Origin: Planctomycetaceae bacterium
GTDB taxonomy: Bacteria; Planctomycetota; Planctomycetia; Planctomycetales; Planctomycetaceae
Length of the DNA stretch: 13,009 nt
Reading direction: 5' to 3'
Assembly: GCA_016765335.1 (NCBI GenBank)
Contig: JAESQE010000380.1
Location: 1 to 13,009, forward strand
The notes beneath the pieces were generated by a model that was given only the letters and a program-made list of their open reading frames with translations, had not been told where the DNA came from and ran no database searches. This document shows positions 1 through 6,437 of the stretch, piece after piece. Made by a program: the position numbers and the translations under genes. The stretch's first letter is position 1, and every line of letters begins with the position of its first letter.

Positions 1-1
1 C

Positions 2-88
2 ACTACCGAAAAAGTCGAAGAGGCCACAAAGCAAGATGAATGGCACGAATTCCGAGCCAAGCTCTATTCAGAGTGGGATTTCTCATAA
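2..88 (+). CDS. C-terminal end of a gene that starts upstream of the window
   Basis: Frame 2 is open from the window edge to a TAA at 86-88 and encodes 28 residues ending in WHEFRAKLYSEWDFS. The composition is mixed and charged, as expected for the hydrophilic tail of a real protein, and the other two forward frames are less convincing. No domain can be recognised from so short a piece. The next 160 bases hold no gene and no obvious terminator hairpin. The coding call rests only on the open frame and its composition, so it could be chance. Confidence 0.45.
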   Translation, partial: TTEKVEEATKQDEWHEFRAKLYSEWDFS

Positions 89-252
89 TCCCCCACTGCC
101 CTTGCGATTTGTGACACCTCAAAGACGGTTGGTGACGTCGTGAATTTCGGACGCACACCCATACTTCAGCCTGCCCCGCCTCATGACATGTCCACACGAT
201 CACTGCCAAAGTAGCTACCTCTACCAGTATCTGTGAATTTCCTTGCCGAGCG

Positions 253-281
253 TTGTTTTTTGGAGAAGCCCTCCCTATAAT
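253..281 (+). promoter_or_regulatory. Near-consensus sigma-70 type promoter for the small basic protein
   Basis: A -35 element TTGTTT (253-258), a 17-base spacer and a perfect TATAAT (276-281) lie about 75 bases before the ATG at 357. This is the best-looking vegetative promoter in the window. It suggests strong constitutive transcription of the downstream 28-codon gene. The remaining leader is AT-rich and has no obvious riboswitch or attenuator. Confidence 0.6.
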
Positions 282-356
282 TTCATTTCGGAATTTTCAT
301 TAACTTTTCAACAAGAAGATCTATACTTACGATCACATGAGTGGGAACTTTTTTGC

Positions 357-443
357 ATGGGTACTAAGAAATCGGGCAAGGGACGGCGCAAAATTGGGCG
401 TAAAAAGAGACGCATGCGAGCTAAAATTCGTCATAAGAAGTAA
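357..443 (+). CDS. Small, extremely basic protein (28 aa), possibly ribosome-associated
   Basis: The frame is open further upstream, but I start it at the internal ATG at 357. The 28 residues after it are almost all K, R, G, I, M and H (MGTKKSGKGRRKIGRKK, then a tail ending KIRHKK), while the upstream part reads like untranslated leader. There are about 17 Lys, Arg or His residues and no acidic ones. Such a composition is typical of RNA-binding ribosomal peptides. The RM-x-x-K-x-RHKK tail resembles the AURKAIP1/COX24 (bS22/mS38-type) small-subunit peptides, but that link is only by eye. A near-consensus promoter lies about 75 bases upstream, which fits high expression. The Shine-Dalgarno match is weak (GGGA at about 343-346). 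It is monocistronic, with a mobile-element-like repeat right behind it. Confidence 0.7.
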   Translation: MGTKKSGKGRRKIGRKKRRMRAKIRHKK

Positions 444-483
444 ACGATAACCGAACTGGCTTGAGCCTTTACACAATAGCTTA

Positions 484-604
484 AGGGAACCTCTATTAAT
501 TGGTTCTCCTCCTTACGAAGGGGGAGTGAGAGGGGGTTTTTGAACTGTGTTTATAACCAAACTGTGTTCGAGAACCTTTGATATTCTATTAATAGAGGTT
601 CCCT
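484..604. mobile_element. MITE-like palindromic element, copy 1
   Basis: A perfect 17-bp terminal inverted repeat bounds 121 bases: AGGGAACCTCTATTAAT at 484-500 and its exact complement at 588-604. Inside are a second matched pair (GGTTCTC at 502-508 with GAGAACC at 570-576) and a small hairpin (506-514 with 518-526, loop ACG, one wobble). There is no coding capacity, so any mobility would need a transposase elsewhere. The bases flanking GGGAACC are TTAA and TCAA, which could be an eroded 4-bp target duplication. Related ends recur at 11694-11831, which argues for a dispersed family. Assignment to a transposon family (ends of IS5 type are possible) is inference. Confidence 0.65.
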
Positions 605-701
605 CAACAATCGATTGGCGCCCAGCCACCCCTTGCTCGAAGCATAAAATGGTATTGTCAATCAATACATGAGCCGTTTTTTGTTCCCTTGCAATCGCAC
701 T

Positions 702-753
702 AGTTGACATCGTTGCACCTTCGGTTTACGATGGGTGTGCAATGATGTCAACT
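702..753. repeat. 17-bp inverted repeat with 18-base loop
   Basis: AGTTGACATCGTTGCAC at 702-718 is complementary to 737-753 with one G-T wobble, leaving an 18-base loop. In RNA it would form a very stable hairpin. A clean T-run does not follow directly, so it is not a classic terminator, although the next 60 bases are T-rich. It sits about 80 bases before the HYExAFE gene. It could be an operator, a leader hairpin or the remnant of another small element. Confidence 0.6.
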
Positions 754-760
754 TCTTTTG

Positions 761-814
761 CGGTGTTTTATCTTTTACTGTGTCTTATTCTTTTTACGGT
801 GTCTTATCTTCTTA
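761..814 (+). repeat. Three degenerate T-rich tandem repeats upstream of the HYExAFE gene
   Basis: Three imperfect copies of a 17-19 base unit lie head to tail: CGGTGTTTTATCTTTTA (761-777), CTGTGTCTTATTCTTTTTA (778-796) and CGGTGTCTTATCTTCTTA (797-814). Each copy has a purine-poor, T-rich tail. They end 20 bases before the ATG at 835, in the place of a 5' leader or promoter. Their role is unknown. Confidence 0.5.
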
Positions 815-834
815 CATGGCCCTGGTAATGCTAC

Positions 835-1353
835 ATGATCCGCACTAACCATTATGAAGCTGCGTTTGAAGAATATTTGCGTATACAACGCACAGCTTAC
901 GTGGCCGTGGATGAATCGCGGCGGGCACTGTTGAAAGATGCCTCATTAAAATCGATGGATTTTATCGTCTATTGTGAGAGTTCAACGAATCTGCTGGTTG
1001 ATATCAAAGGTCGAAAACGTCTTGCTGGACGCTCCTGGGAAAACTGGGCTACTGTGGAAGATATTCATGGTTTGACACAATGGCAGAAGGTCTTTGGCAA
1101 TGATTTCCGTAGTTTGCTGGTGTTTGCTTATGAATTAATAGGAGATTTTTCTGGTGAACCGAGCGATTCGGTCGTCAGTTATCAATCAAAACGGTATGCT
1201 TTTTATGGTGTCTGGCTGGACGAATACCGAAAAATGATGAAACAGCGGTCTCCCAGCTGGCAAACGGTTTGGGTTCCGACACAACAATACCAGCAGTTAC
1301 GGTTTCCATTGGGGAAATTATTTCCTCAGGAATCCTCACTGACAGCAATTTAG
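835..1353 (+). CDS. HYExAFE family protein, putative PD-(D/E)XK-type nuclease
   Basis: This is a cytosolic protein of 172 aa with no signal peptide or membrane segment. Residues 6-12 read HYEAAFE, the signature of the HYExAFE family, which I know as a planctomycete family without assigned function. Residues 41-58 contain MDFIVYC, then LLVDIKG, giving Asp42, Asp56 and Lys58 in the D-x(n)-(D/E)-x-K arrangement of PD-(D/E)XK nucleases. Glu12 in the N-terminal helix could supply the extra acidic residue seen in Hjc-type resolvases. An aromatic-rich second half follows (WATVEDIHGL, then FGNDFRSLLVFAY), like the late strands of that fold. The family name is fairly secure. The nuclease role is my inference from motif order and spacing. 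The ATG at 835 is used because HYExAFE begins right behind it; no good Shine-Dalgarno is visible. Confidence 0.85.
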   Translation: MIRTNHYEAAFEEYLRIQRTAYVAVDESRRALLKDASLKSMDFIVYCESSTNLLVDIKGRKRLAGRSWENWATVEDIHGLTQWQKVFGNDFRSLLVFAYELIGDFSGEPSDSVVSYQSKRYAFYGVWLDEYRKMMKQRSPSWQTVWVPTQQYQQLRFPLGKLFPQESSLTAI

Positions 1354-1501
1354 TACGCCAATGTGTTTACTCTTTCATTGAACTTTTCATGCCAAATTAA
1401 ATCAAAACCTGCGATGTATGATTGACCGCGGCCTTGTTCTGATTCAGGCCCGGGAAACATCCAACTCGCTAACAAATCGCGAATGTGTATCAGGTGATTC
1501 T

Positions 1502-1627
1502 ATGATGCTGACACTTGCCCAAGCGGCTTCCGGTGGAGCGGGTCTGCCGTATATCAATTATTTACTTTTAGCCGCTGGAATTGGCGGAGCCTTGTTTGCG
1601 GTTTGTCGATCTGCAAACAGACGATAA
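1502..1627 (+). CDS. Tiny single-pass membrane protein (41 aa)
   Basis: The frame is open from 1418, but a Shine-Dalgarno-like AGGTGA at 1492-1497 points to the paired ATG codons at 1502 and 1505 (7 bases of spacing to the second). The peptide starts MMLTLAQAASGGAGLP. One hydrophobic helix follows at about residues 17-35 (INYLLLAAGIGGALFAVCR), then a basic end, SANRR. This predicts a single helix, probably with its positively charged C-terminus in the cytoplasm. It ends 42 bases before the ketosynthase gene and could share its transcript. No function can be assigned. The clean helix, the positive tail and the ribosome site make it more likely a gene than a chance frame. Confidence 0.6.
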   Translation: MMLTLAQAASGGAGLPYINYLLLAAGIGGALFAVCRSANRR

Positions 1628-1669
1628 TCCTGTTGGTGACCATTACAATCAAAGTCTGTGTAGTTTCTT

Positions 1670-2872
1670 ATGGGGGTGGCAATAACCGGAATTGGATTGA
1701 TCAGCCCCTTAGGGGAATCTCGCGAGCAAAGCTGGCAACAACTGCTTTGCCGAGATCAAAAGCAACAATCCCAACCATTGCCCAATACAACTGAGTCCCT
1801 CGGTTCGCTTTGCTTGTCTGACGACTGGATTCCACAGCACAAAAAAGTAGGCAGGCTCAATGCGATCGCTTTGAAAGTTGCCTGCGAAGCTCTTGAAGAT
1901 GCTGGCTTGCTTGATTCCACACGGCTTCGTGAACCACGTTTTGCCTGTGTGATTGGCACCAGTAAAGGGCCATTGGATGATTACTGCTCCCCCAGTCAAA
2001 CGGCTTCCGATGAAAAATCGCAATTACCCTTTCCTTCGATCTGGCCTTCTGGTCCTTTGTCTCATGTGAGAAGCCACTTCGCGATGACAGGACCATCTTT
2101 GTGTCCGGTTTCTGCTTGTGCAACAGGGCTCGATGCGGTTCTGCGAGGAGTTCGGCTACTTCAACAGGGCGATTGTGATCTCGTTTTGGCGGGAAGTGTC
2201 GATGCGTCTGCGAATCAGTTTGTACTCAATTCTTACCGGCGACTCGGAATCCTGGCATCACTCAAGCAACCGACACAGGCAGCGTGTAAACCATTTGATG
2301 TCAGCCGCAGTGGATTTGTCATCGGAGAAGGCGGAGCCATGTTTGTGTTGATGCGTGACGACTCCCGATGGTTTCGTCCGGAAAAATGTTATGCTCGTTG
2401 GCAAGCGGGGGTCAGTTATAACGACCCCACAGGATTGACGCAGCTCGACCCCCAAGGCACGACACTGAACCGTTTGCTACGCGATCTGCTCCAGCAGGCA
2501 GATTGTTCCCCTTCCGATATCGACTTGCTCCACCTGCATGGCACAGGCACTCACAGTAACGATTTAGTAGAAGCCTGTGCTGTCGAATCGCAGTTTGGCT
2601 CGAACGCAAAACAGCCTTGGGCCACCGCGTCCAAGGGCGCTCATGGTCATGCTCTGGGAGCAGCGGGGAGCATCGAACTGGCTTGGCTTTTGTTGTCGAT
2701 GCGAGACCAAATCATTCCGCCGATCACCAACCTGGATCAGCTCGATCCATGCTGCCCAATTCGCCCGGTACTTTCTCAACCTCAGCCAGCGTCGCTCAAC
2801 AAGGGCCTTAAACTTTCCCTCGGATTCGGTGGGCATCAAATCGGCTGCATTGTCTCACGAGGAAATCGATAA
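1670..2872 (+). CDS. Beta-ketoacyl-ACP synthase (FabF/KAS II-like)
   Basis: The 400-aa protein has the thiolase-fold condensing-enzyme layout, close to the ~410 aa usual for FabF. It starts with the typical first strand MGVAITGIGLISPLG. The nucleophile is Cys150 in SACATG, with His290 in HLHGTGTHSND, Lys322 and His327 in SKGAHGHALGAAG. The full Cys-His-His set plus the structural Lys is therefore present, and the enzyme should condense acyl groups with malonyl-ACP. The C-terminal glycine loop reads GFGGHQ, where FabF usually has GFGGTN. There are no other fab genes, acyl carrier protein or acyltransferase nearby, so it may be an accessory ketosynthase rather than the housekeeping FabF. The Shine-Dalgarno is poor; translation may depend on the tiny gene 42 bases upstream. 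Confidence 0.88.
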   Translation: MGVAITGIGLISPLGESREQSWQQLLCRDQKQQSQPLPNTTESLGSLCLSDDWIPQHKKVGRLNAIALKVACEALEDAGLLDSTRLREPRFACVIGTSKGPLDDYCSPSQTASDEKSQLPFPSIWPSGPLSHVRSHFAMTGPSLCPVSACATGLDAVLRGVRLLQQGDCDLVLAGSVDASANQFVLNSYRRLGILASLKQPTQAACKPFDVSRSGFVIGEGGAMFVLMRDDSRWFRPEKCYARWQAGVSYNDPTGLTQLDPQGTTLNRLLRDLLQQADCSPSDIDLLHLHGTGTHSNDLVEACAVESQFGSNAKQPWATASKGAHGHALGAAGSIELAWLLLSMRDQIIPPITNLDQLDPCCPIRPVLSQPQPASLNKGLKLSLGFGGHQIGCIVSRGNR

Positions 2873-3128
2873 AAGCCAGGCGATTGCCGGCACACAGATT
2901 CGAATCAGGAACATCGCCCGTATCATGCTCCTGCAAGTAAGACTTGCTGATTTTGTCTGTTTATTCGTGATTTGTTTTTGAGATTGCATGTTGGTTTGCC
3001 CGGGGACGAGACAAAGATCCTTACAATAAAACAACTCTTCTTTTGTGTCAGCCCGAAGCAATTACGGCAACCCTAAACGAGATTGACTGTGCTACCCGGT
3101 CTGAAAATTGAATTTCAGAGAGCTTCAA
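2873..3128. other. Intergenic region between convergent genes, no clear terminator
   Basis: This is 256 bases between the ketosynthase stop and the stop of the minus-strand lectin-like gene. Two weak hairpins are visible: 2875-2891 (GCC-A-GGC with GCCGGC) and 3100-3119 (TCTGAAA with TTTCAGA, 6-base loop). Neither has a T-run, so they are weak candidates for transcription ends. I see no gene here. Confidence 0.4.
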
Positions 3129-3830
3129 TTAACGTTTCTTGAACTCACTGAGTTTGACGTTGTCGATGCGGATGTCTGCTGTTTGCGAGACGAGGAATAC
3201 GAGTTTTGATTTTTTGACATCTAGTACTGTGCCGGTGCCTGAGAGTTCTTTGTTATCGATTTTTGCGATCACCCGATTACCTTTCAAAACAATGCTGACG
3301 TGATGCCAGTCCCCATCGATGGCTGTAGCGGCCCGCTTGGCAATCGGCTCGATGCGGTAGAACGAATCGTCTGCGAGCTGGGCTTTGGTTGCTCGAATTC
3401 GTTTGCCACCATTTTGATCTCGCAATTTCTTCTGCGCGATCTTCGAAGCCGGATCGCCACGATCCTGCATCAGTTGTACTTGTTTTTTTGTGACCGCAAA
3501 GCGGAGTAAATGCGCCTGGCCAGAAAATTGGCTGTCCCCATCGATCAGACAAAGCAGGTACCCAGGTTTGACAAACTTGAAGTCGAAATCTAACGCAACG
3601 TCATGAGCATCAATCGGAATGCCGATGCTGGGACCATGGTTATCCCCTGGAGCTGCAACTGCTCGTAATGCGTTATCGAGAACCGAAAATGCCCCCTTGC
3701 GACCACCCGGCTTCCACGATTTTGGCAGGTCATCTTCATTGAAAGATTCATCCAGCAGAACATGCTCCTGGGCGTTCACGGAAGACGAAAGCAAAAGCAG
3801 CGATGCGAGTAGTATGTACGTGATACGCAT
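3129..3830 (-). CDS. Exported lectin/LamG-like (DUF1080-like) protein
   Basis: The start chosen is the ATG at 3828-3830, because it directly precedes a standard signal peptide (MRITYILLASLLLLSSSVNA, cleavage likely after NA). An in-frame ATG at 3864-3866 would put 12 polar residues before it. The mature protein (about 213 aa) opens with LLDESFNEDDLPKSWKPG and ends ADIRIDNVKLSEF. This is the pattern of concanavalin-like jelly-roll domains (LamG, DUF1080 and relatives), with WHHVSIVLKGNRVIAKIDN as the typical middle strands. Such domains often bind or cleave carbohydrate, but I see no clear catalytic residues, so a binding role is more likely. It lies 63 bases downstream of the exported hydrolase on the same strand, probably in one transcript. 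The fold assignment is by eye. Confidence 0.7.
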   Translation of the reverse strand: MRITYILLASLLLLSSSVNAQEHVLLDESFNEDDLPKSWKPGGRKGAFSVLDNALRAVAAPGDNHGPSIGIPIDAHDVALDFDFKFVKPGYLLCLIDGDSQFSGQAHLLRFAVTKKQVQLMQDRGDPASKIAQKKLRDQNGGKRIRATKAQLADDSFYRIEPIAKRAATAIDGDWHHVSIVLKGNRVIAKIDNKELSGTGTVLDVKKSKLVFLVSQTADIRIDNVKLSEFKKR

Positions 3831-3893
3831 AGAAATAAGATGACCTCGAATAAGAGTGTGTGGCATGTAAATGTTTTAAAACGCGAATGCGTA

Positions 3894-6236
3894 TTACTCC
3901 TCTGAAAAACTTTTGATGGGATGTTGTAGATGTTTTTCCAGGAATTTGAAGGTGCCTTCGCCGTTGATGGTGTGAGGGCCGACGAACCATTCAATTTCGG
4001 TTTTGTCTATTAAGCCGAGTTTGGCCTGGTACTGGTAGCGGATTTTTGCGAACTCTGCCGCGACCCAGAAATCTGTCCCAACGCCATCGAAGTGACCGCG
4101 TTCGACCATGAATGGTCGTGGTGCGATTAGCGAAGCCATTTCTGCGTAATTAAAAGTGCTCCCCAGATCGAATTCGAAAATTTCATATTCTCCGGTCCAG
4201 ATATAACTGAAATTGTCATTGGTAGAAACATTTTTTCGAACCCAGTCATTGAAATCAGCTGAGCAAATCGAAAGACAATAATTCGAAACCAAAGGCGGAA
4301 TTCGCATTGCACTTTTTCCGCCGTAGGAAAGGCCGTAAAACGCGATGCGTTTTGGATCGACCTGAGGCAATGTAGCCAGCCATCGTGTGATCTGTTCGTG
4401 CTGGGGAACAATCACGGAGAACAGCGTTTTGCCCAGCGGGTTCGCTTTGCGTTGCAGCGTTCTGAAAAGATCTTTGCCGATGTACGGATTCTGTGGGGAA
4501 AATGTGATGACTCCCTGCTCTGCCAGTTTTGCAGCAGAATCGTGGTAGGCATAATGATATTTCTGGATCACGTCTAAAGGCACGCCTTCCAAACCGTGCT
4601 GACAAACAACAACCGGACGTTTTTCACCCGGCTTGATATCTTTAGGGACAAGCAAAATGCCATAAGCGAACACTTCAGGAAAGACATCGAGCATGACTTC
4701 GTAGCCGGTCCACTTTTCATGCTCCAGGATTTTTCGAGTTCTTGGTTTTGGCTCAAGCAAGTCCTGATCGAAGTGACCAATCACTTTCTTGCGAAAGTAG
4801 TCACGGTAAGGTTCGACAGTTTTGTTGTACGCTTCTAACGAGGACGTATCCAGATCCTTGAAGAACTCTTGACGAACATCTGCTCCACGTTCCATTAATT
4901 CCTGATTGTATTGTGTCAGTTGATCAACGAGTCGTGCTTGTCGCTGGGAGGTAATCTCTTTAGAGACAGGTTTTCCTTCCACTTTGATCGATGCTGGTTC
5001 CGGTTTCGTTTGAGAACTGGATTGCAGAGCTTTCAGGAATACTGCCACAGTGCTTGATGAAATGTAAGATTCTGGCTGTTTACCGGAATTGATTAATTTC
5101 AAATTCTTAGATAACGGACCTTGCTTCAACAGACTTTTAGTAAGATTAAATTCCTGGGTAACTTCTTGTAGCTTGGGTGAAACAAGTTGACCTGGTGCGC
5201 CATTTTTTGTCTGGAATGTTGCTTCGGGGCCTTTTGCTGCCTCAATGATCAGTCGACGAGGGGAAATTAAAGCTGCGATTTCTGCATTACCAAATTGTTC
5301 GAGGATGCCAAACAGATTTCTATCAATGGGTTCCTGCCAGGTTTGCAGACGTGACCCGAAATACCCGCTGACAAGTGCAGCATCAATTCGTGGATCAACC
5401 GCAGCTGACATTAACGCTAGTAGCCCACCTTCTCCCCAGCCGATGACGCCGACTAGTGGATAAGGTTTCTCTTTAAATGTATCATTCTGTTTTGGTGTGT
5501 AAGTTGCTACCCAATCAACAATGGCAAGGATTGCCTGGATTTCATAACCGAGCGGTTGGCGTCCCATGTTGAAAGAGGAGCGATACACAAATTCGCGATC
5601 TGTTAATTCTGCCCTGCGCCTGGTGTGCACTTCTCTGGAAATCACAGCAGGAATAATGACGCGAATTCCCTGGGCTGCAAGTTGCAGCGCAAAGCGAGAT
5701 TCAGTTGCAATCCCCGGTTGCAAACCGATCATCATCTCTGGTGATTGCCCAGCATCTGGAATGGCAATCACATGGGCGGCCGGAGCTTCATGTGGTTCGA
5801 GAAGCAAGCCTTCCCAGGCGACACCGTTAAGAACAGGCCAGCGAATGCGTAAAACATCGAAGCCTGGGCCAGTCCCGATTTTTGCAACATTGTTAAGAGT
5901 TTCAATCATCTCGGGAGACTCAAACGGAATTCGTTCGTCCCGCAGTCCGAGTATCCAGGAAAGATCAGTTCGATTCTTTTCAATGGATTTTTGATAAGCC
6001 TCAACGGAAGAAAGATCACGATTCCAGTGAGCTGTGCGATTTTTCAAGGCCGCTTCTGTTTCAGAAAGTAGAAACCGATCAATCCCCTCCACCATCCCAG
6101 AAGAAGGCACTCCTTCGAAATCCCAAGTCCCGGTGTTAGGCAATCGATCTTCTGCGTTGACCAGTTGAGTATTGATCCCCAGCAAAGTAAAACAAAACAA
6201 GCAGACCAGTTGAATATGCACGAGTTTTTGTTTCAT
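3894..6236 (-). CDS. Exported protein with two tandem alpha/beta-hydrolase domains (esterase-like)
   Basis: The 780-aa protein begins with a signal peptide (about residues 1-28, hydrophobic core LVCLFCFTLLGI). It then holds two related hydrolase units. In the C-terminal unit (about 455-775) the nucleophile elbow YGLSYGG gives Ser637, an acidic residue is available in VERGHFDG (Glu712 or Asp717), and His755 in GPHTINGEG is the likely catalytic His. This resembles acetyl xylan esterase/dienelactone hydrolase-like proteins. In the N-terminal unit (about 65-405) the elbow reads GWGEGG, with Gly268 where Ser belongs, and the late His is missing, so it is probably inactive. The duplication is visible in SSVEAYQKSIEKNR (76-89) against SSLEAYNKTVEPYR (465-478), and in the SPRRLIIE and APRPFMVE strands. 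Ester or carbohydrate turnover outside the cytoplasm is likely; the substrate is unknown. Confidence 0.8.
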   Translation of the reverse strand: MKQKLVHIQLVCLFCFTLLGINTQLVNAEDRLPNTGTWDFEGVPSSGMVEGIDRFLLSETEAALKNRTAHWNRDLSSVEAYQKSIEKNRTDLSWILGLRDERIPFESPEMIETLNNVAKIGTGPGFDVLRIRWPVLNGVAWEGLLLEPHEAPAAHVIAIPDAGQSPEMMIGLQPGIATESRFALQLAAQGIRVIIPAVISREVHTRRRAELTDREFVYRSSFNMGRQPLGYEIQAILAIVDWVATYTPKQNDTFKEKPYPLVGVIGWGEGGLLALMSAAVDPRIDAALVSGYFGSRLQTWQEPIDRNLFGILEQFGNAEIAALISPRRLIIEAAKGPEATFQTKNGAPGQLVSPKLQEVTQEFNLTKSLLKQGPLSKNLKLINSGKQPESYISSSTVAVFLKALQSSSQTKPEPASIKVEGKPVSKEITSQRQARLVDQLTQYNQELMERGADVRQEFFKDLDTSSLEAYNKTVEPYRDYFRKKVIGHFDQDLLEPKPRTRKILEHEKWTGYEVMLDVFPEVFAYGILLVPKDIKPGEKRPVVVCQHGLEGVPLDVIQKYHYAYHDSAAKLAEQGVITFSPQNPYIGKDLFRTLQRKANPLGKTLFSVIVPQHEQITRWLATLPQVDPKRIAFYGLSYGGKSAMRIPPLVSNYCLSICSADFNDWVRKNVSTNDNFSYIWTGEYEIFEFDLGSTFNYAEMASLIAPRPFMVERGHFDGVGTDFWVAAEFAKIRYQYQAKLGLIDKTEIEWFVGPHTINGEGTFKFLEKHLQHPIKSFSEE

Positions 6237-6437
6237 CAGAATGTCTCTCTCTGTTAGAATGATGAGATCGTCTCTACAATTTTATCTGTTAAACTTTAAA
6301 TAAAAAACTCAGGAAGTTTAGTCCAACAAGAAGTTGCTGCCGTTAAATGTTAGTCGTTGGAATTGCCATTGCGGATCTGATGCAAGGTTGTCAATTCCCC
6401 GAAAATCAATCGATGATGTTAATGCCCCGTTGAACTT

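Noticed and set aside
3..209. Minus-strand open frame of 68 codons at the left edge
   Set aside because: It overlaps the better-looking plus-strand gene tail at 2-88, has a Trp/Cys/His-rich composition typical of noncoding frames and no ribosome site.
513..710. Minus-strand open frame of 65 codons within the repeat region
   Set aside because: It runs through the palindromic element and the 17-bp inverted repeat, so its sequence is set by the repeats. No domain or ribosome site is visible.
761..814. Possible CRISPR-like direct repeats
   Set aside because: The units are 17-19 bases, degenerate, directly abutting without spacers, and no cas gene is present.
6359..6398. 7-bp inverted repeat GGAATTG/CAATTCC before the gene at 6438
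   Set aside because: Short arms with a 26-base loop in AT-rich sequence. Such matches are expected by chance in a window of this size.
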